Assembly (NCBI RefSeq): GCF_918378365.1
Contig: NZ_OU912926.1
Coordinates: 2,294,001-2,358,000, forward strand
Source of the DNA: Candidatus Nitrotoga arctica
Lineage (GTDB): Bacteria > Pseudomonadota > Gammaproteobacteria > Burkholderiales > Gallionellaceae
Reading direction: 5' to 3'
DNA: 64,000 bases
Numbering within the stretch: position 1 is the stretch's first letter; every line of letters starts with the position of its first letter. Below, piece by piece: positions 1 through 9,558 of this stretch. A model generated the notes under the pieces. The model saw only the letters and a program-made list of their open reading frames with translations. It did not search any database and was not told the origin of the DNA. Position numbers and translations under genes: made by a program.

Positions 1-1
1 A

Positions 2-3000
2 GGTTTATTCGCAGCTTCCATCAGCGTAGAGCGGGACGAGTTCCATGCCTATATCGGTGCTCAACATATTGTGGAGAGCTTCCCTGGTATTCAAGGTGTG
101 GGGTTTTCGCTGATCACCCCTACGACGAAGCAAAATAACCACATTGCCACCGTCTCCAAGGAAAGCTTCCCCGCATACCCCAGCCCTCCTAATGAGAAGC
201 AAGACATCACCACCTCAGTCGTCTACATCGAGCCATTCTTAGAGGGTAATCGACGTACTTTGGGTTACGACATGTATTCCGATCCGGTGCGCCGTGCCGC
301 AATGGAGCAAGCGCGTGACAACAATAAAGCCGTTATCACCGGCAAGACGAAACTGATACAGGAAAATAGCGAAAGCGCGCAGGCTGGTTTTGTGATGTAT
401 CTGCCTATCTATAAAAACGGGACACCCTATGCAACCTTGGCTGAGCGTCGCGCCAATCTTGTTGGCTGGGTCTTTGCTCTGTTTCGGATGGATGATCTTA
501 TACGTGGCATTCTCGGGGCGAGCAGTCCTGACATCGACATCAAAATCCACGACAGCGAGGAGATGTCGAGTAAGACGCTAATGCATGCAACAGACAACAC
601 CAATAAAAACGACATCAAGATGGACTCGCTCTTTCATGCTTCGAAGCGCCTTGAAATTGCTGGCCACACCTGGACAATGGCTATTAGCTCTCTCCCCCGC
701 TTTGAGGCACAGTTAGTCAAAGAAAAAGCACAATCCATTGTCGTGGTTGGCTTAGCTGTAAGTATATTGCTGGGCCTACTCACAGGATTGCTGGTGCAGG
801 GCCGGGAACGCGCTCTTCGAACTGCGCGGAAGATGAATGAACGATTAATCGAGAGCGAGGAGCGCCTACGCCTTAGTCTGATGTATGGCGAGATCGGCAC
901 TTGGGATTGGGATATTCGCACTAGCAAACTATATTGGTGCGATCATATTTCCGTCCTTATGGCCTGTCCTGCAAGAAAACAGAATGGTACTTATGACGAC
1001 TTCCTGAGCAGCATACATCCGGATGACCGTCAGTACATGATCGATTCCATGAATGGCTGTGTTGAAGAAAGCGCTAGATACAACATAGAGCACCGAGTTA
1101 TTTGGCCGGATGGCACGGTACGCTGGCTACATCAGCGCGGCGGTGTGATACGCGATACAGATGGAACGCCGCTGAAGATGCTGGGTGTGGTTCAGGATGT
1201 GACCAGCAAAAAGCTGGAGGAAATGGAGCTGGTCGAAATCGATACGAGATTGCGCACCATTATTGATGCTGCCCCGGACGCCGTGGTGTTAATGAATTCC
1301 GAGGGCATACTCACTGGCTGGAATGGCCAGGCAGAAAAAATTTTTGGCTGGGCCAGGGAAGAAGCCATCGGACACATGCTGCACGATCTGATCATCCCGC
1401 CGCAATATCGTAATGCGCATATTCAAGGCTTGAAACATTTTTTAGCTTCCGGCAAGGGAGCCGTCCTGAATAAGCGTATAGAGATAACAGGCTTGCATCG
1501 CGATGGCCATCAATTTGCCATCGAATTGGCAATATCTCCGGTCAAACAAAAGGGTAAATATGAGTTCTGCGCCTTCATCCACGACATCACAGCACGCAAG
1601 AAAACTCAAAGTTTGCTGTTGCGTGCCAAAGAAGACGCCGAGCGAAGTTCCGCAGAGTTAATCAGCTACATCCAGGCAATTGACCAGCACGCCCTCGTTT
1701 CCGTTGCCGACCCTTTCGGGCGCATCATCCAGGCCAATGACAAATTTTGTGAAGTCAGCGGCTACAGCCGGGAAGAGATGCTCGGCCATGACCACCGTAT
1801 CATTAATTCCGAGACGCATCCAAGCGCTTTTTTCGTCGAGATGTGGGTTACCATCGCCAGTGGTGACATCTGGCGCGGTGAAATTTGTAACCGCGCAAAA
1901 AACGGTGCACTCTATTGGGTGGATAGCACTATCGTGCCACTCAAAGATGCCAACGGACAAATTGTACGTTACATATCGGTCAGGGTTGACATTACCAAAC
2001 GCAAGGAATCTGAGCAGCACATTCAGTCCCTTGCCTACTACGATGTGTTGACTGGTCTGCCCAACCGCACCTTGCTGCATGACCGTCTTGGGCAACTGAT
2101 CGCTGAATCACATCGTGACCAGCATAAATTTGCACTGCTATTTATCGATCTTGATCGCTTTAAATATGTAAACGACTCAATGGGGCATGCGGTGGGCGAC
2201 AAATTATTGCAAGTCGTGGCGCTACGTTTACAGGAATGTGTGCGTGAGGTAGATACCGTATCACGTATCAGCGGCGACGAATTTATCGTATTGCTGCGTG
2301 AGACTGATGCAAAGGGCGCGGCGCGCGTGGCTGGCAAGATACTCAAGGCGCTGACTATTCCTTGTGATGTCGGCACCCTGCAAATCGCCACCCACGCCAG
2401 CATCGGCATCAGTATCTATCCTGACAATGCGGACAGTGAAGACGAAATCAATACGTTGATCAAGCATGCTGACGTGGCGATGTATCGTGTAAAAGCCGAG
2501 GGCCGCAGCAACTTCATGTTTTTTGCGCCGGAAATGAATTTCCGTGCCAATCAACTATTTTCTATGGAAAATGATATGCGCTTGGCGTTGGAACGCAATG
2601 AATTTATATTGCATTATCAGCCCCAGGCAAATTTAATCAGCGGGATGGTGTGCGGTGCAGAGGCATTACTGCGCTGGAAGCATCCAGAAAAGGGCTTCGT
2701 TGCACCAGCAGAATTTGTTCCGGTGGCCGAAGAGACCGGGCAGATTATACCTATCGGGGAATGGGTGCTGCGCACAGCTTGCGCGCAACTGGCCGAATGG
2801 AGGCGGCAGGGGATGTCCTTATTCCCGATATCTATTAATTTATCCATCAGTCAACTGCGTCAGCCTCAACTGGCGCAAATGATCATCGCTATACTAGAAG
2901 AAACGGGGCTACATCCAAAGGACTTGGAGTTGGAAATTACCGAAGGCGTCATGATGAACGAGGCTCAAGCGTCCATGGCTTTCCTGGCCCAGATGCATGA

Positions 3001-3331
3001 GCTGGGAGTGCAATTAGCCATAGATGACTTCGGTACCGGTTATTCTAGCCTTAGTTACTTGAAGAAAATGCCGCTCGATCGACTAAAGGTGGACCAATCC
3101 TTTGTACGTGACATTGCTACTGATGAAAATGATGCGGCTATCGTGCGTTCTATCATTAGTCTGGGTCACCAGTTTAAATTACAGGTCATCGCAGAAGGAG
3201 TGGAAACGTTGGAACAACTGGATTTCTTGCGTACTCGAGGCTGCGATGAGATTCAAGGTTATTATTTTAGCCACCCGCTACTAGCTGAAGAATTTGCGAT
3301 ATTTATCAATGGCAATCCAGTGCTGGATTAG
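2..3331 (+). CDS. CHASE-PAS-GGDEF-EAL cyclic-di-GMP signalling protein (5' truncated)
   Basis: The reading frame is open to the left edge, so the true start lies outside the window; the GTG at 71 is internal. Residue numbers below count from 71. The N-terminal part looks like an extracellular CHASE sensor, with an R-D-E-F-H-x-Y pattern in the first 60 bases. A membrane segment follows near residues 222-243. Three PAS domains lie at about 265-385, 392-515 and 535-655, then GGDEF (about 665-825) and EAL (about 840-1080). The GGDEF signature reads SGDEF, preceded by an RxxD inhibitory site (REVD). The EAL domain keeps EALLRW, the DDFGTGYSSLSYL loop, the KVDQSF lysine and EGVET, so phosphodiesterase activity is likely. 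Cyclase activity is less sure because of the SGDEF variant. Family knowledge: such proteins set c-di-GMP levels that control biofilm and exopolysaccharide. The input signal is unknown. Confidence 0.93.
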   Translation, partial: GLFAASISVERDEFHAYIGAQHIVESFPGIQGVGFSLITPTTKQNNHIATVSKESFPAYPSPPNEKQDITTSVVYIEPFLEGNRRTLGYDMYSDPVRRAAMEQARDNNKAVITGKTKLIQENSESAQAGFVMYLPIYKNGTPYATLAERRANLVGWVFALFRMDDLIRGILGASSPDIDIKIHDSEEMSSKTLMHATDNTNKNDIKMDSLFHASKRLEIAGHTWTMAISSLPRFEAQLVKEKAQSIVVVGLAVSILLGLLTGLLVQGRERALRTARKMNERLIESEERLRLSLMYGEIGTWDWDIRTSKLYWCDHISVLMACPARKQNGTYDDFLSSIHPDDRQYMIDSMNGCVEESARYNIEHRVIWPDGTVRWLHQRGGVIRDTDGTPLKMLGVVQDVTSKKLEEMELVEIDTRLRTIIDAAPDAVVLMNSEGILTGWNGQAEKIFGWAREEAIGHMLHDLIIPPQYRNAHIQGLKHFLASGKGAVLNKRIEITGLHRDGHQFAIELAISPVKQKGKYEFCAFIHDITARKKTQSLLLRAKEDAERSSAELISYIQAIDQHALVSVADPFGRIIQANDKFCEVSGYSREEMLGHDHRIINSETHPSAFFVEMWVTIASGDIWRGEICNRAKNGALYWVDSTIVPLKDANGQIVRYISVRVDITKRKESEQHIQSLAYYDVLTGLPNRTLLHDRLGQLIAESHRDQHKFALLFIDLDRFKYVNDSMGHAVGDKLLQVVALRLQECVREVDTVSRISGDEFIVLLRETDAKGAARVAGKILKALTIPCDVGTLQIATHASIGISIYPDNADSEDEINTLIKHADVAMYRVKAEGRSNFMFFAPEMNFRANQLFSMENDMRLALERNEFILHYQPQANLISGMVCGAEALLRWKHPEKGFVAPAEFVPVAEETGQIIPIGEWVLRTACAQLAEWRRQGMSLFPISINLSISQLRQPQLAQMIIAILEETGLHPKDLELEITEGVMMNEAQASMAFLAQMHELGVQLAIDDFGTGYSSLSYLKKMPLDRLKVDQSFVRDIATDENDAAIVRSIISLGHQFKLQVIAEGVETLEQLDFLRTRGCDEIQGYYFSHPLLAEEFAIFINGNPVLD

Positions 3332-3512
3332 GATTGGATATAATTTTGAGTTATCTTATTCAAGCATTGTTCATCTGAGGTGTGGGCATTCGCGAGCTGG
3401 TCGTCAATACACGGCACGTCAAGAATGTCCGCAGTCACCCTCGATGCTAACGCAAGCAAACTTTCTGCTCACCACAATGGAAGTGATTTCACGTTCACAC
3501 TTTAAATAGACA

Positions 3513-3632
3513 TCAAGAGTGCCAGTGTGATGGGAAAACAATAAGGGTGAGCACGACGATAAGCACACAAATCGCGATGACAACTAAAATCAGCACGATG
3601 AAAGCCCAGATGCTACGCCATATACTATTCAT
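3513..3632 (-). CDS. 39-residue single-pass membrane peptide coupled to the VC0807-type gene
   Basis: Reading the minus strand from ATG at 3632 gives 39 codons and a TGA at 3513. The start codon lies inside the last codons of the upstream gene (8-base overlap, ATGAATAG), the usual layout for translational coupling. The product begins MNSIWRSIW, then has about 25 consecutive hydrophobic residues rich in Ile, Val and Leu, and a short polar tail ending HWHS. It is probably a small inner-membrane protein. I do not recognise a family. The membrane-like composition and exact overlap argue against chance, but the ORF is short and conservation in relatives is untested. Confidence 0.5.
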   Translation of the reverse strand: MNSIWRSIWAFIVLILVVIAICVLIVVLTLIVFPSHWHS

Positions 3633-4365
3633 GTTTTTTCGTCTTTAAGTCTTTTGATGCGAGTACATCGTCCAGAGCAAGTCCAGTCAGGCTGGAAATA
3701 GTGCGCCACAAATAATAAAAAATCATCATCATCATCAGCATGGAAGGAATCGCAATCACTGGGTAGCTTAGTAAAGTTAACTGTCCCAGCTCCTCATTGA
3801 AGGCGATGCTACCTGTAGGACTGACAACAATCCATTTTGCGAGAACGTAGTTCATCCCTGAAGAAAAGAAAAAAGTACCGCTAAGCATGTAAGTAGCGTT
3901 TAATAATCGGGCTTCAAAGGCCTCGGTCCTATCATTTTCAACAAGTTTCTGTGTGATTTTTTCAATATCAATAACGGCTGGGTTATACAGCAATGTCCTG
4001 ATCAGTGGATAACGTGAGTAGGTAGAAAGAAGCACAGCAATGCCAATCAGGCCGGGGATAGCAGCCTCCTTGATGGCCAGCCATTGGGTACTCAATGCCA
4101 GTAAACCAATACCACCTGTAAGCAACGTGCTGATCAAACCAAGAAGTGCTATGAAGTTAAATTTTTTATATTTCAAAAACTCAAATAAGCCCCATATTAG
4201 CGGAAAAGCCAAGGCTATAATTAGAGCACCGCTCGCACCAAGACTATTCTCGTTGCTGAATTTCATAAGAACAACGGAGGGAATAAGAATGCTGACTAAC
4301 AGGTCAATAAACGGACGTGGGGTATGTTTTGCTGCTTTTTTTCCCTGCGTGGGAGGGTCAATCAT
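3625..4365 (-). CDS. VC0807-like multi-pass membrane protein
   Basis: A 246-residue integral membrane protein. I placed the start at 4365 because this ATG is preceded by AAGGA at good spacing; an upstream in-frame start at 4416 lacks one. Hydrophobic segments occupy most of the chain, including stretches rich in Leu/Ile/Ala around residues 30-120, a segment around 155-175 and a Met-rich helix around 205-225. Overall it resembles the VC0807 family (related to intracellular septation protein A), which has no settled function. The gene stands alone on the minus strand and is followed by an overlapping 39-residue membrane peptide. Family assignment is from sequence feel and is tentative. Confidence 0.6.
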   Translation of the reverse strand: MIDPPTQGKKAAKHTPRPFIDLLVSILIPSVVLMKFSNENSLGASGALIIALAFPLIWGLFEFLKYKKFNFIALLGLISTLLTGGIGLLALSTQWLAIKEAAIPGLIGIAVLLSTYSRYPLIRTLLYNPAVIDIEKITQKLVENDRTEAFEARLLNATYMLSGTFFFSSGMNYVLAKWIVVSPTGSIAFNEELGQLTLLSYPVIAIPSMLMMMMIFYYLWRTISSLTGLALDDVLASKDLKTKKHE

Positions 4366-4554
4366 AAAGTTTCCTTGGGTGTAATCCCGATTTTCAACAG
4401 TCACTTTCAATAGCAATATTATAATTGCTCTGGGTAGTTCAAGCGGAAAGATCGCAAATAATATGGATAGGTGTTTAACTCTTTATTTATTTTTAATCAT
4501 GTCATTCATTATGGCGTAATGCAAATAAGAGGCCTTATTTTTTCAGAGGGGTTT

Positions 4555-5181
4555 TCAGTTGCGCCGCCAAACGCTCGCCAGCCAAGGTTGCTGTTCTCGC
4601 GGCAGTTTGTCGGGACGGTAATAGTGGATAAGCTCAGTGAATCCCGCGTCTGACATGAGGCACCGCCAAGTATCAAGATTGTAATAGACACCGTAGCGCC
4701 CGTGGTTCCATCCTTCCTCGTTATGCCCGTGTGGGTTGGAACTAAACAGAACAGCTGCCGGTTTCAGCGTCGTGTGCAACTCACTTAATATGCGTGGCAG
4801 CGCTTGACTGGGCACATGGAAAAGCGAGGCGTTAGCGAACGCTCCATCAAAATGATTGGCCGGAAGATCTAGATTGAGGAAATCTTGCTGCCATACTTCG
4901 CAGCGGCTGTAGTCGCGCGCCATCGCAGCGAAACGCTTGCAACCATCCAATCCCACCGCAATGTGCCCCATTTGTGCAAACATCTTGAGATCTCGCCCCG
5001 GTCCACAGCCAAAATCCAGTATCTTGAAAGGTGGCCCAACCTCGATGTAGTGAAGCAACGACATGATATTTTGACTGACGTCATGATTACTTGTGCCTAC
5101 AAAAAAATCTTCGGCATGCTGGTTGTAGTACTTTAAGGTGAGCGTGGATATTTTTTCTAAGTCTTGCAGATTCAACTTCAT
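4555..5181 (-). CDS. Class I SAM-dependent methyltransferase
   Basis: A 208-residue soluble protein. The glycine-rich SAM-binding motif I reads ILDFGCGPGRDL (about residues 53-64), followed by the acidic residue ending strand 2 (VGLDG, about 76-80) and a motif IV-like DGAFANASLFHV (about 112-123). This is the minimal methyltransferase fold of the Methyltransf_11/25 type. Nothing in the sequence names the substrate. It is flanked by a membrane protein gene and mdh on the same strand, with gaps of 145-190 bases, so a shared operon is not evident. The start at 5181 gives the normal N-terminal helix before motif I. Confidence 0.8.
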   Translation of the reverse strand: MKLNLQDLEKISTLTLKYYNQHAEDFFVGTSNHDVSQNIMSLLHYIEVGPPFKILDFGCGPGRDLKMFAQMGHIAVGLDGCKRFAAMARDYSRCEVWQQDFLNLDLPANHFDGAFANASLFHVPSQALPRILSELHTTLKPAAVLFSSNPHGHNEEGWNHGRYGVYYNLDTWRCLMSDAGFTELIHYYRPDKLPREQQPWLASVWRRN

Positions 5182-5326
5182 ATTGCATTTAAAATTATTG
5201 TGTAATCGACGATTTAATTTACTTTAATGTTAAAAGAGTAAGGTCGTCCGGCTTTGTTATTTTTGACTTTTACGTATCCAGATAGTGAAGTTAAATAATA
5301 ACGAGTGAATAAATTATTTATGACAT

Positions 5327-6310
5327 TTAACCTAGCAGATGTTTTATTTGCTCACTTTCTTTCAATAGCTCACGATAGTTTTCCAGCATATGTTGGCGAC
5401 CGAGTTCACTTATTGGCAGATTCTGCACAATTTGATAGTCGCCGTTGTGACAAGTGACTGGGAAACCGTACACCACACCTGCTGGTATATCATAACTTCC
5501 ATCCGATAGTACGCTCATGGTGACCCAGTCATCATGGTGTGAGCCAAGTATCCAATCATGCATATGGCCAATGGCTGCGTTGGCGGCGCTAGCAGCGCTA
5601 CTCAAGCCGCGCGCTTCGATCACCACTGTGCCACGCTTTTGCACAGTGGGGATAAATTCGCTTTCAATCCAGGTGTGATCTTGCAGAATGTCGAGAATTT
5701 TGCGTTCCCGTATTTCGGCATGTGACAGATCAGGATACTGTGTACCGGAATGGTTGCCCCAAATCACCATTTTTTTGATGCTGCCAATGGGCTGGGAAAG
5801 TTTGCGCGATACCTGTGCGATGGCGCGGTTGTGATCAAGCCGCATCATAGAACTGACATTCTTCGGGTTTAGGTCGGGTGCGTTATGTATGACAATTAGT
5901 GCGTTGGTGTTAGCCGGATTGCCTACTACTAGAACTTTGACATAGGGTGCGGCGCATGCATTGAGAATCTTGCCGTGTTCGGCGAAAATACCAGCGTTAA
6001 TCTCGATTAGATCTTTACGTTCCATGCCCTTACTACGTGGACGCGCGCCAACTAGTAGAACAATTTCTGCATCGCGAAAGGCGACCCGAGGGTCATCGGT
6101 AATGACAACCTGCTGCAACAGGGGAAATACACAGTCTTCCAGTTCCATCGCTATTCCGCGCAACGCTTGCTGTGCTTGTGGTATGTCCAGCAGTTGCAAG
6201 ATGATGGGCTGTTCGTGTTTCAGCATATCGCCATTGGCGATGCGAAACAAAAGACTGTAACTGATCTGACCACCAGCACCAGTGATAGCGATGCGAATAG
6301 GTGCTTTCAT
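5327..6310 (-). CDS. mdh: Malate dehydrogenase
   Basis: A 327-residue NAD-dependent malate dehydrogenase interconverting malate and oxaloacetate in the TCA cycle. The N-terminal nucleotide-binding motif reads [12 protein letters not shown] (about 10-21). Substrate arginines appear in [14 protein letters not shown] (about 88-101), the conserved [10 protein letters not shown] follows (about 127-136), and the catalytic His-containing [11 protein letters not shown] is at about 184-194. Length and the [10 protein letters not shown] signature match the bacterial/cytosolic-like type common in Betaproteobacteria. The ATG at 6310 is preceded by AGGAG at ideal spacing. It is divergent from cstA and probably monocistronic. 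Confidence 0.97.
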   Translation of the reverse strand: MKAPIRIAITGAGGQISYSLLFRIANGDMLKHEQPIILQLLDIPQAQQALRGIAMELEDCVFPLLQQVVITDDPRVAFRDAEIVLLVGARPRSKGMERKDLIEINAGIFAEHGKILNACAAPYVKVLVVGNPANTNALIVIHNAPDLNPKNVSSMMRLDHNRAIAQVSRKLSQPIGSIKKMVIWGNHSGTQYPDLSHAEIRERKILDILQDHTWIESEFIPTVQKRGTVVIEARGLSSAASAANAAIGHMHDWILGSHHDDWVTMSVLSDGSYDIPAGVVYGFPVTCHNGDYQIVQNLPISELGRQHMLENYRELLKESEQIKHLLG

Positions 6311-6663
6311 AGCAATCTCCTGCGCGATGAATTATATAGACATTCTGACAGTGTTTGTCAGTCAGGCAAAGGGGGCACTCAAGTGTTCAGTTTAAAGCCA
6401 AGCTTAATTCCGGTCAAAATATGAGCCAAAAATGTTGCTATCCAATTGAATTTGATAGCAACTTAGAAATCATAATCTTTGGCAATACTATCTGAGGGGT
6501 AGGCTTATCTTATTTTAACAATGCCTACCGTGCAGATTAAGATAAATTGTTGCAGGACTCAAATATAGAAGACAGTAAATAGGCGCGGGGCATGTCATAA
6601 TTTAAAATTGTCTTCTTGCATAAAAATTACTTGCCAGAATTTCATCATGAAAAAATATTTACT
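6311..6663. other. Divergent mdh/cstA intergenic region with a 9-bp inverted repeat
   Basis: This 353-base gap separates divergent mdh and cstA, so it must carry both promoters. The only clear structure is an inverted repeat: GTTGCTATC at 6434-6442 and GATAGCAAC at 6454-6462, with an 11-base spacer. It could be an operator or a short hairpin. I saw no convincing -35/-10 pair, sigma-54 element or ORF. Confidence 0.4.
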
Positions 6664-8736
6664 ATGAAAATTTCATTGGCGACCATCCTTGTCTGGATTG
6701 CCGTCGCTTTGCTTGGATCAGCCGCATTGGGTGGTATAGCGCTGAATCGCGGCGAGTCGATCAACGCGCTGTGGTTTATCACAGCCGCGCTGTGCGTATA
6801 TGCGATTGCCTACCGTTTCTATGCGACATGGATTGCCACTAAAGTCCTGCTCATTGATCCGACTCGTGCTACACCCGCAGAGCGACTTGATAACGGGCGA
6901 GATTATATTCCAACCAATCGCTGGATCGTATTTGGTCACCATTTTGCCGCCATTGCGGGGCCAGGGCCTCTGGTCGGACCGACTCTGGCTGCACAGTTTG
7001 GTTACTTGCCAGGTACGCTGTGGATATTGTTCGGCGCAGTACTCGGCGGCTGTGTACAGGACATGGTCACTTTGTTTTATTCTACCCGTCGTAATGGCCG
7101 TAGCTTGGGTCAAATGGCACGAGACGAACTGGGTGCCATCGGTGGTATTGCCGCGCTAACTACCACGCTGTTTATCATGATTATCCTCATCGCGGTACTT
7201 GGCTTAGTAGTAGTCAATGCCATGAAGCACAGCCCCTGGGCTACCTCCACCGTGGCTGCTACTATCCCCATCGCTATGCTGGTGGGCCTATACATGCGTA
7301 CCATCCGCCCGGGCCGTGTGCTTGAAGGTTCGTTACTTGGCGTCATCCTGTTACTGTTGGCTGTGGCGGGAGGTGGATGGATCGAGCACCAGCAGAACCT
7401 ACGCGAGTTTTTTGATTACCCCGGTCTGCCGTTAGCCTGGGTGGTAATTGCTTACGGTTTTGCAGCAGCCATTCTGCCAGTATGGCTGCTGCTCGCGCCA
7501 CGCGATTACCTGTCTACCTACATGAAACTCGGTACGGTCATCCTGCTAATGCTGGCCATTGTGTGGATGCAACCGAGCGTAAAAATGCCCGCATTCACCC
7601 AGTTCGTCGACGGGACCGGTCCTATTTTTGGAGGTAAGTTATTTCCTTTCGTGTTTATCACCATCGCCTGTGGCGCAATCTCTGGCTTTCATGCTCTGAT
7701 CGCCTCCGGCACTACGCCAAAGCTGCTTAGCAATGAGCGCGACATCCGCATGATCGGCTTCGGCGGCATGGCGCTGGAATCTTTTGTTGCAATAATGGCG
7801 ATCATTGCAGCCACGGTGTTAGACCCCGGCGTGTTCTTTGCCATCAATTCTCCAGCTGGCGTAGTCGGCAAAGAAGCGGCAGATGCGGTAGCAAAAATTT
7901 CCAGTTGGGGCTTTCCGGTTACGGTGGTGCAGATGAACTTGCTGGCGCAGCAGATGGGCGAAGCTACCCTGTTCGCGCGAACTGGCGGTGCGCCCTCGCT
8001 GGCGGTTGGCATGGCCAGTATTTTCGGCAGCGCTTTTGGTCAAGGCATGCTGGCCATGTGGTATCACTTCGCCATCATGTTTGAGGCCATCTTCATTCTC
8101 ACAACGTTGGATGCAGGTACACGTGTCGGCCGCTTCATGCTGCAAGATATGCTGGGCAATATTTGGAAACCGCTGGGGCGCACCTCATGGTATCCATCTG
8201 TATTGTTAAGTAGCGGCATCATTGTGGCCGCGTGGGGCTATTTTTTATATATTGGTGTGATTGATCCGAATGGCGGTGTTAATATTTTGTGGCCGCTGTT
8301 TGGCATCTCGAATCAAATCTTGGCCGCCATCGCGCTGTGTGTAGCCACGGGTATCCTGATTAAATCCGACAAGCTAAAATATGCTTGGATCACAGCTTTA
8401 CCACTTGCCTGGTTGATCATAATTACCAGCAGTGCAGCGTGGGAAAAAATCACCAGCGCAGATGTACGTATCGGCTTCCTCGCTGCTGCTAATGACCTTG
8501 CCACAAAACTCGCATCAGGTCTTCTTTCTCCAGAAAAGGCGGCCATCGCGCCACAGCTCATCTTCAATCAGCGTCTTGACGCGGTACTGACCCTATTTTT
8601 TATCTGCATGCTATGGTTGATCGTGTTCGACATGCTGCGTGTTTGTGTCCGCTACCTCACGGGCAAGCCGGTACCTCCTCTGTCCGAGGTTTCACACCAT
8701 TTGGCTGGAATGGAGAAAGGGTGGGTACGGGATTGA
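6664..8736 (+). CDS. cstA: Carbon starvation protein CstA (pyruvate/peptide transporter family)
   Basis: A 690-residue polytopic inner-membrane protein of the CstA family. I chose the ATG at 6664 because the hydrophobic N-terminus (MKISLATILVWIAVALLG) then starts the first membrane helix as in relatives; an upstream in-frame ATG at 6616 adds a non-conserved tail. Family hallmarks visible are FGHHFAAIAGPGPLVGPTLAAQFG (about 90-113) and FGISNQILAA near residue 555. Family knowledge: E. coli CstA (701 residues) and BtsT are uptake systems for pyruvate and possibly peptides, induced on nutrient limitation. The next gene is a YbdD-type protein overlapping its 3' end, the standard pairing for this family, so both are likely co-translated. 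Confidence 0.95.
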   Translation: MKISLATILVWIAVALLGSAALGGIALNRGESINALWFITAALCVYAIAYRFYATWIATKVLLIDPTRATPAERLDNGRDYIPTNRWIVFGHHFAAIAGPGPLVGPTLAAQFGYLPGTLWILFGAVLGGCVQDMVTLFYSTRRNGRSLGQMARDELGAIGGIAALTTTLFIMIILIAVLGLVVVNAMKHSPWATSTVAATIPIAMLVGLYMRTIRPGRVLEGSLLGVILLLLAVAGGGWIEHQQNLREFFDYPGLPLAWVVIAYGFAAAILPVWLLLAPRDYLSTYMKLGTVILLMLAIVWMQPSVKMPAFTQFVDGTGPIFGGKLFPFVFITIACGAISGFHALIASGTTPKLLSNERDIRMIGFGGMALESFVAIMAIIAATVLDPGVFFAINSPAGVVGKEAADAVAKISSWGFPVTVVQMNLLAQQMGEATLFARTGGAPSLAVGMASIFGSAFGQGMLAMWYHFAIMFEAIFILTTLDAGTRVGRFMLQDMLGNIWKPLGRTSWYPSVLLSSGIIVAAWGYFLYIGVIDPNGGVNILWPLFGISNQILAAIALCVATGILIKSDKLKYAWITALPLAWLIIITSSAAWEKITSADVRIGFLAAANDLATKLASGLLSPEKAAIAPQLIFNQRLDAVLTLFFICMLWLIVFDMLRVCVRYLTGKPVPPLSEVSHHLAGMEKGWVRD

Positions 8737-9047
8737 TCAAACGAAGCGCGAGCGAATCATCGTCCACGGTAAATGATTCTAGTTTGCCTGTCTTGGAAAC
8801 TACCCAGGATGTAAATAGGTACATCGCACAAAGCGCTACACTCAGGACAAACGGAACCTGTATCGAACCGCTCGCATTTTGGTCATATGTATGGCGCACT
8901 ATTCGTGAATTGAGTGGAGATGATGCTTACGAACGCTACATTGCACAACATACCACCAATCATCCTGATACGACGCCACTAGCGCGCAAAGATTTTTTTC
9001 TTTATCAGCAACAGCAAAAATGGAGCGGTCTCCAGCGCTGCTGCTGA
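8721..9047 (+). CDS. YbdD/YjiX family small protein (DUF466)
   Basis: The C-terminal part matches the YbdD/YjiX family: SGDDAYERYIAQHTTNHPDTTPLARKDFF and a final Cys-Cys (QRCC). These short proteins (about 65 residues) accompany CstA/BtsT transporters; their role is poorly known. The start is uncertain. I prefer GTG at 8721 because GGAG lies five bases upstream and the gene would overlap the end of cstA by 16 bases. That gives 108 residues, with an N-terminal extension of about 40 residues that is low in conserved features. A shorter form beginning just before the YVWRTIRELSG segment is possible. Confidence 0.75.
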   Translation: MGTGLIKRSASESSSTVNDSSLPVLETTQDVNRYIAQSATLRTNGTCIEPLAFWSYVWRTIRELSGDDAYERYIAQHTTNHPDTTPLARKDFFLYQQQQKWSGLQRCC

Positions 9048-9439
9048 GGTGTTGCTGACCACAGCAAATCAGAGGTTGGTTAACTTTATGTTTGAATTAT
9101 TATAAATTTTACAGATGCTTCCTAAAGTTTTCCATTGCACAGCCGAGATTAGTCTTACCTGCACAACACTGCAAAAGTGGTTCATTTATTCTTTCAGGGG
9201 TATTCACGTTGCGCTGAATTGTCAAACATTCAATCTGTTGGGTGCGGATTTATTTATAAATTTAACCACGTAAATTAGAGCGAATTCCCCAGGAAGACAT
9301 ATTTTGACTGAAGCTTAGATCAGATACTGAAGCAGCCACATGCACTGTACAAACTGGCAAGTGAGATTAACCAGATGGAGCAGAAGAAAGAAGCCATAAT
9401 GCGCGACGACTGGACGGAAGCTTCTCGCTTAGCGAAAAC
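9048..9439. other. Intergenic region without a recognisable gene
   Basis: About 390 bases between the YbdD-type gene and repeat copy A. Six-frame reading gives no ORF with a ribosome-binding site or family resemblance, and I see no strong hairpin-T-tract terminator. Confidence 0.4.
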
Positions 9440-9540
9440 ATCCGCTCATCCTTCGACAGGCTCAGGACGAACAGATTCACTTCTTCTGTAAGTAGTTGAA
9501 AGTTAATTATCCACTCTATTTCTCGTGGAGCCAGATAAAA
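9440..9540 (+). repeat. Dispersed intergenic repeat, copy A
   Basis: Contains CATCCTTCGACAGGCTCAGG followed by ACGAACAGATT, then the tail TTCTTCTG...TTGAAAGTT...CACTCTAT. The same order of blocks occurs at 10035-10245 (B), 31649-31800 (C) and, inverted, 49738-49805 (D). Copy A ends about 19 bases before the receiver-protein gene and overlaps its upstream region. Confidence 0.75.
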
Positions 9541-9558
9541 TATTAATAAGGAGTTTGC

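Noticed and set aside
1658..2095. Long minus-strand ORF inside the PAS/GGDEF gene
   Set aside because: A shadow frame of a well-supported coding region with no domain of its own; the same applies to most antisense ORFs in this window.
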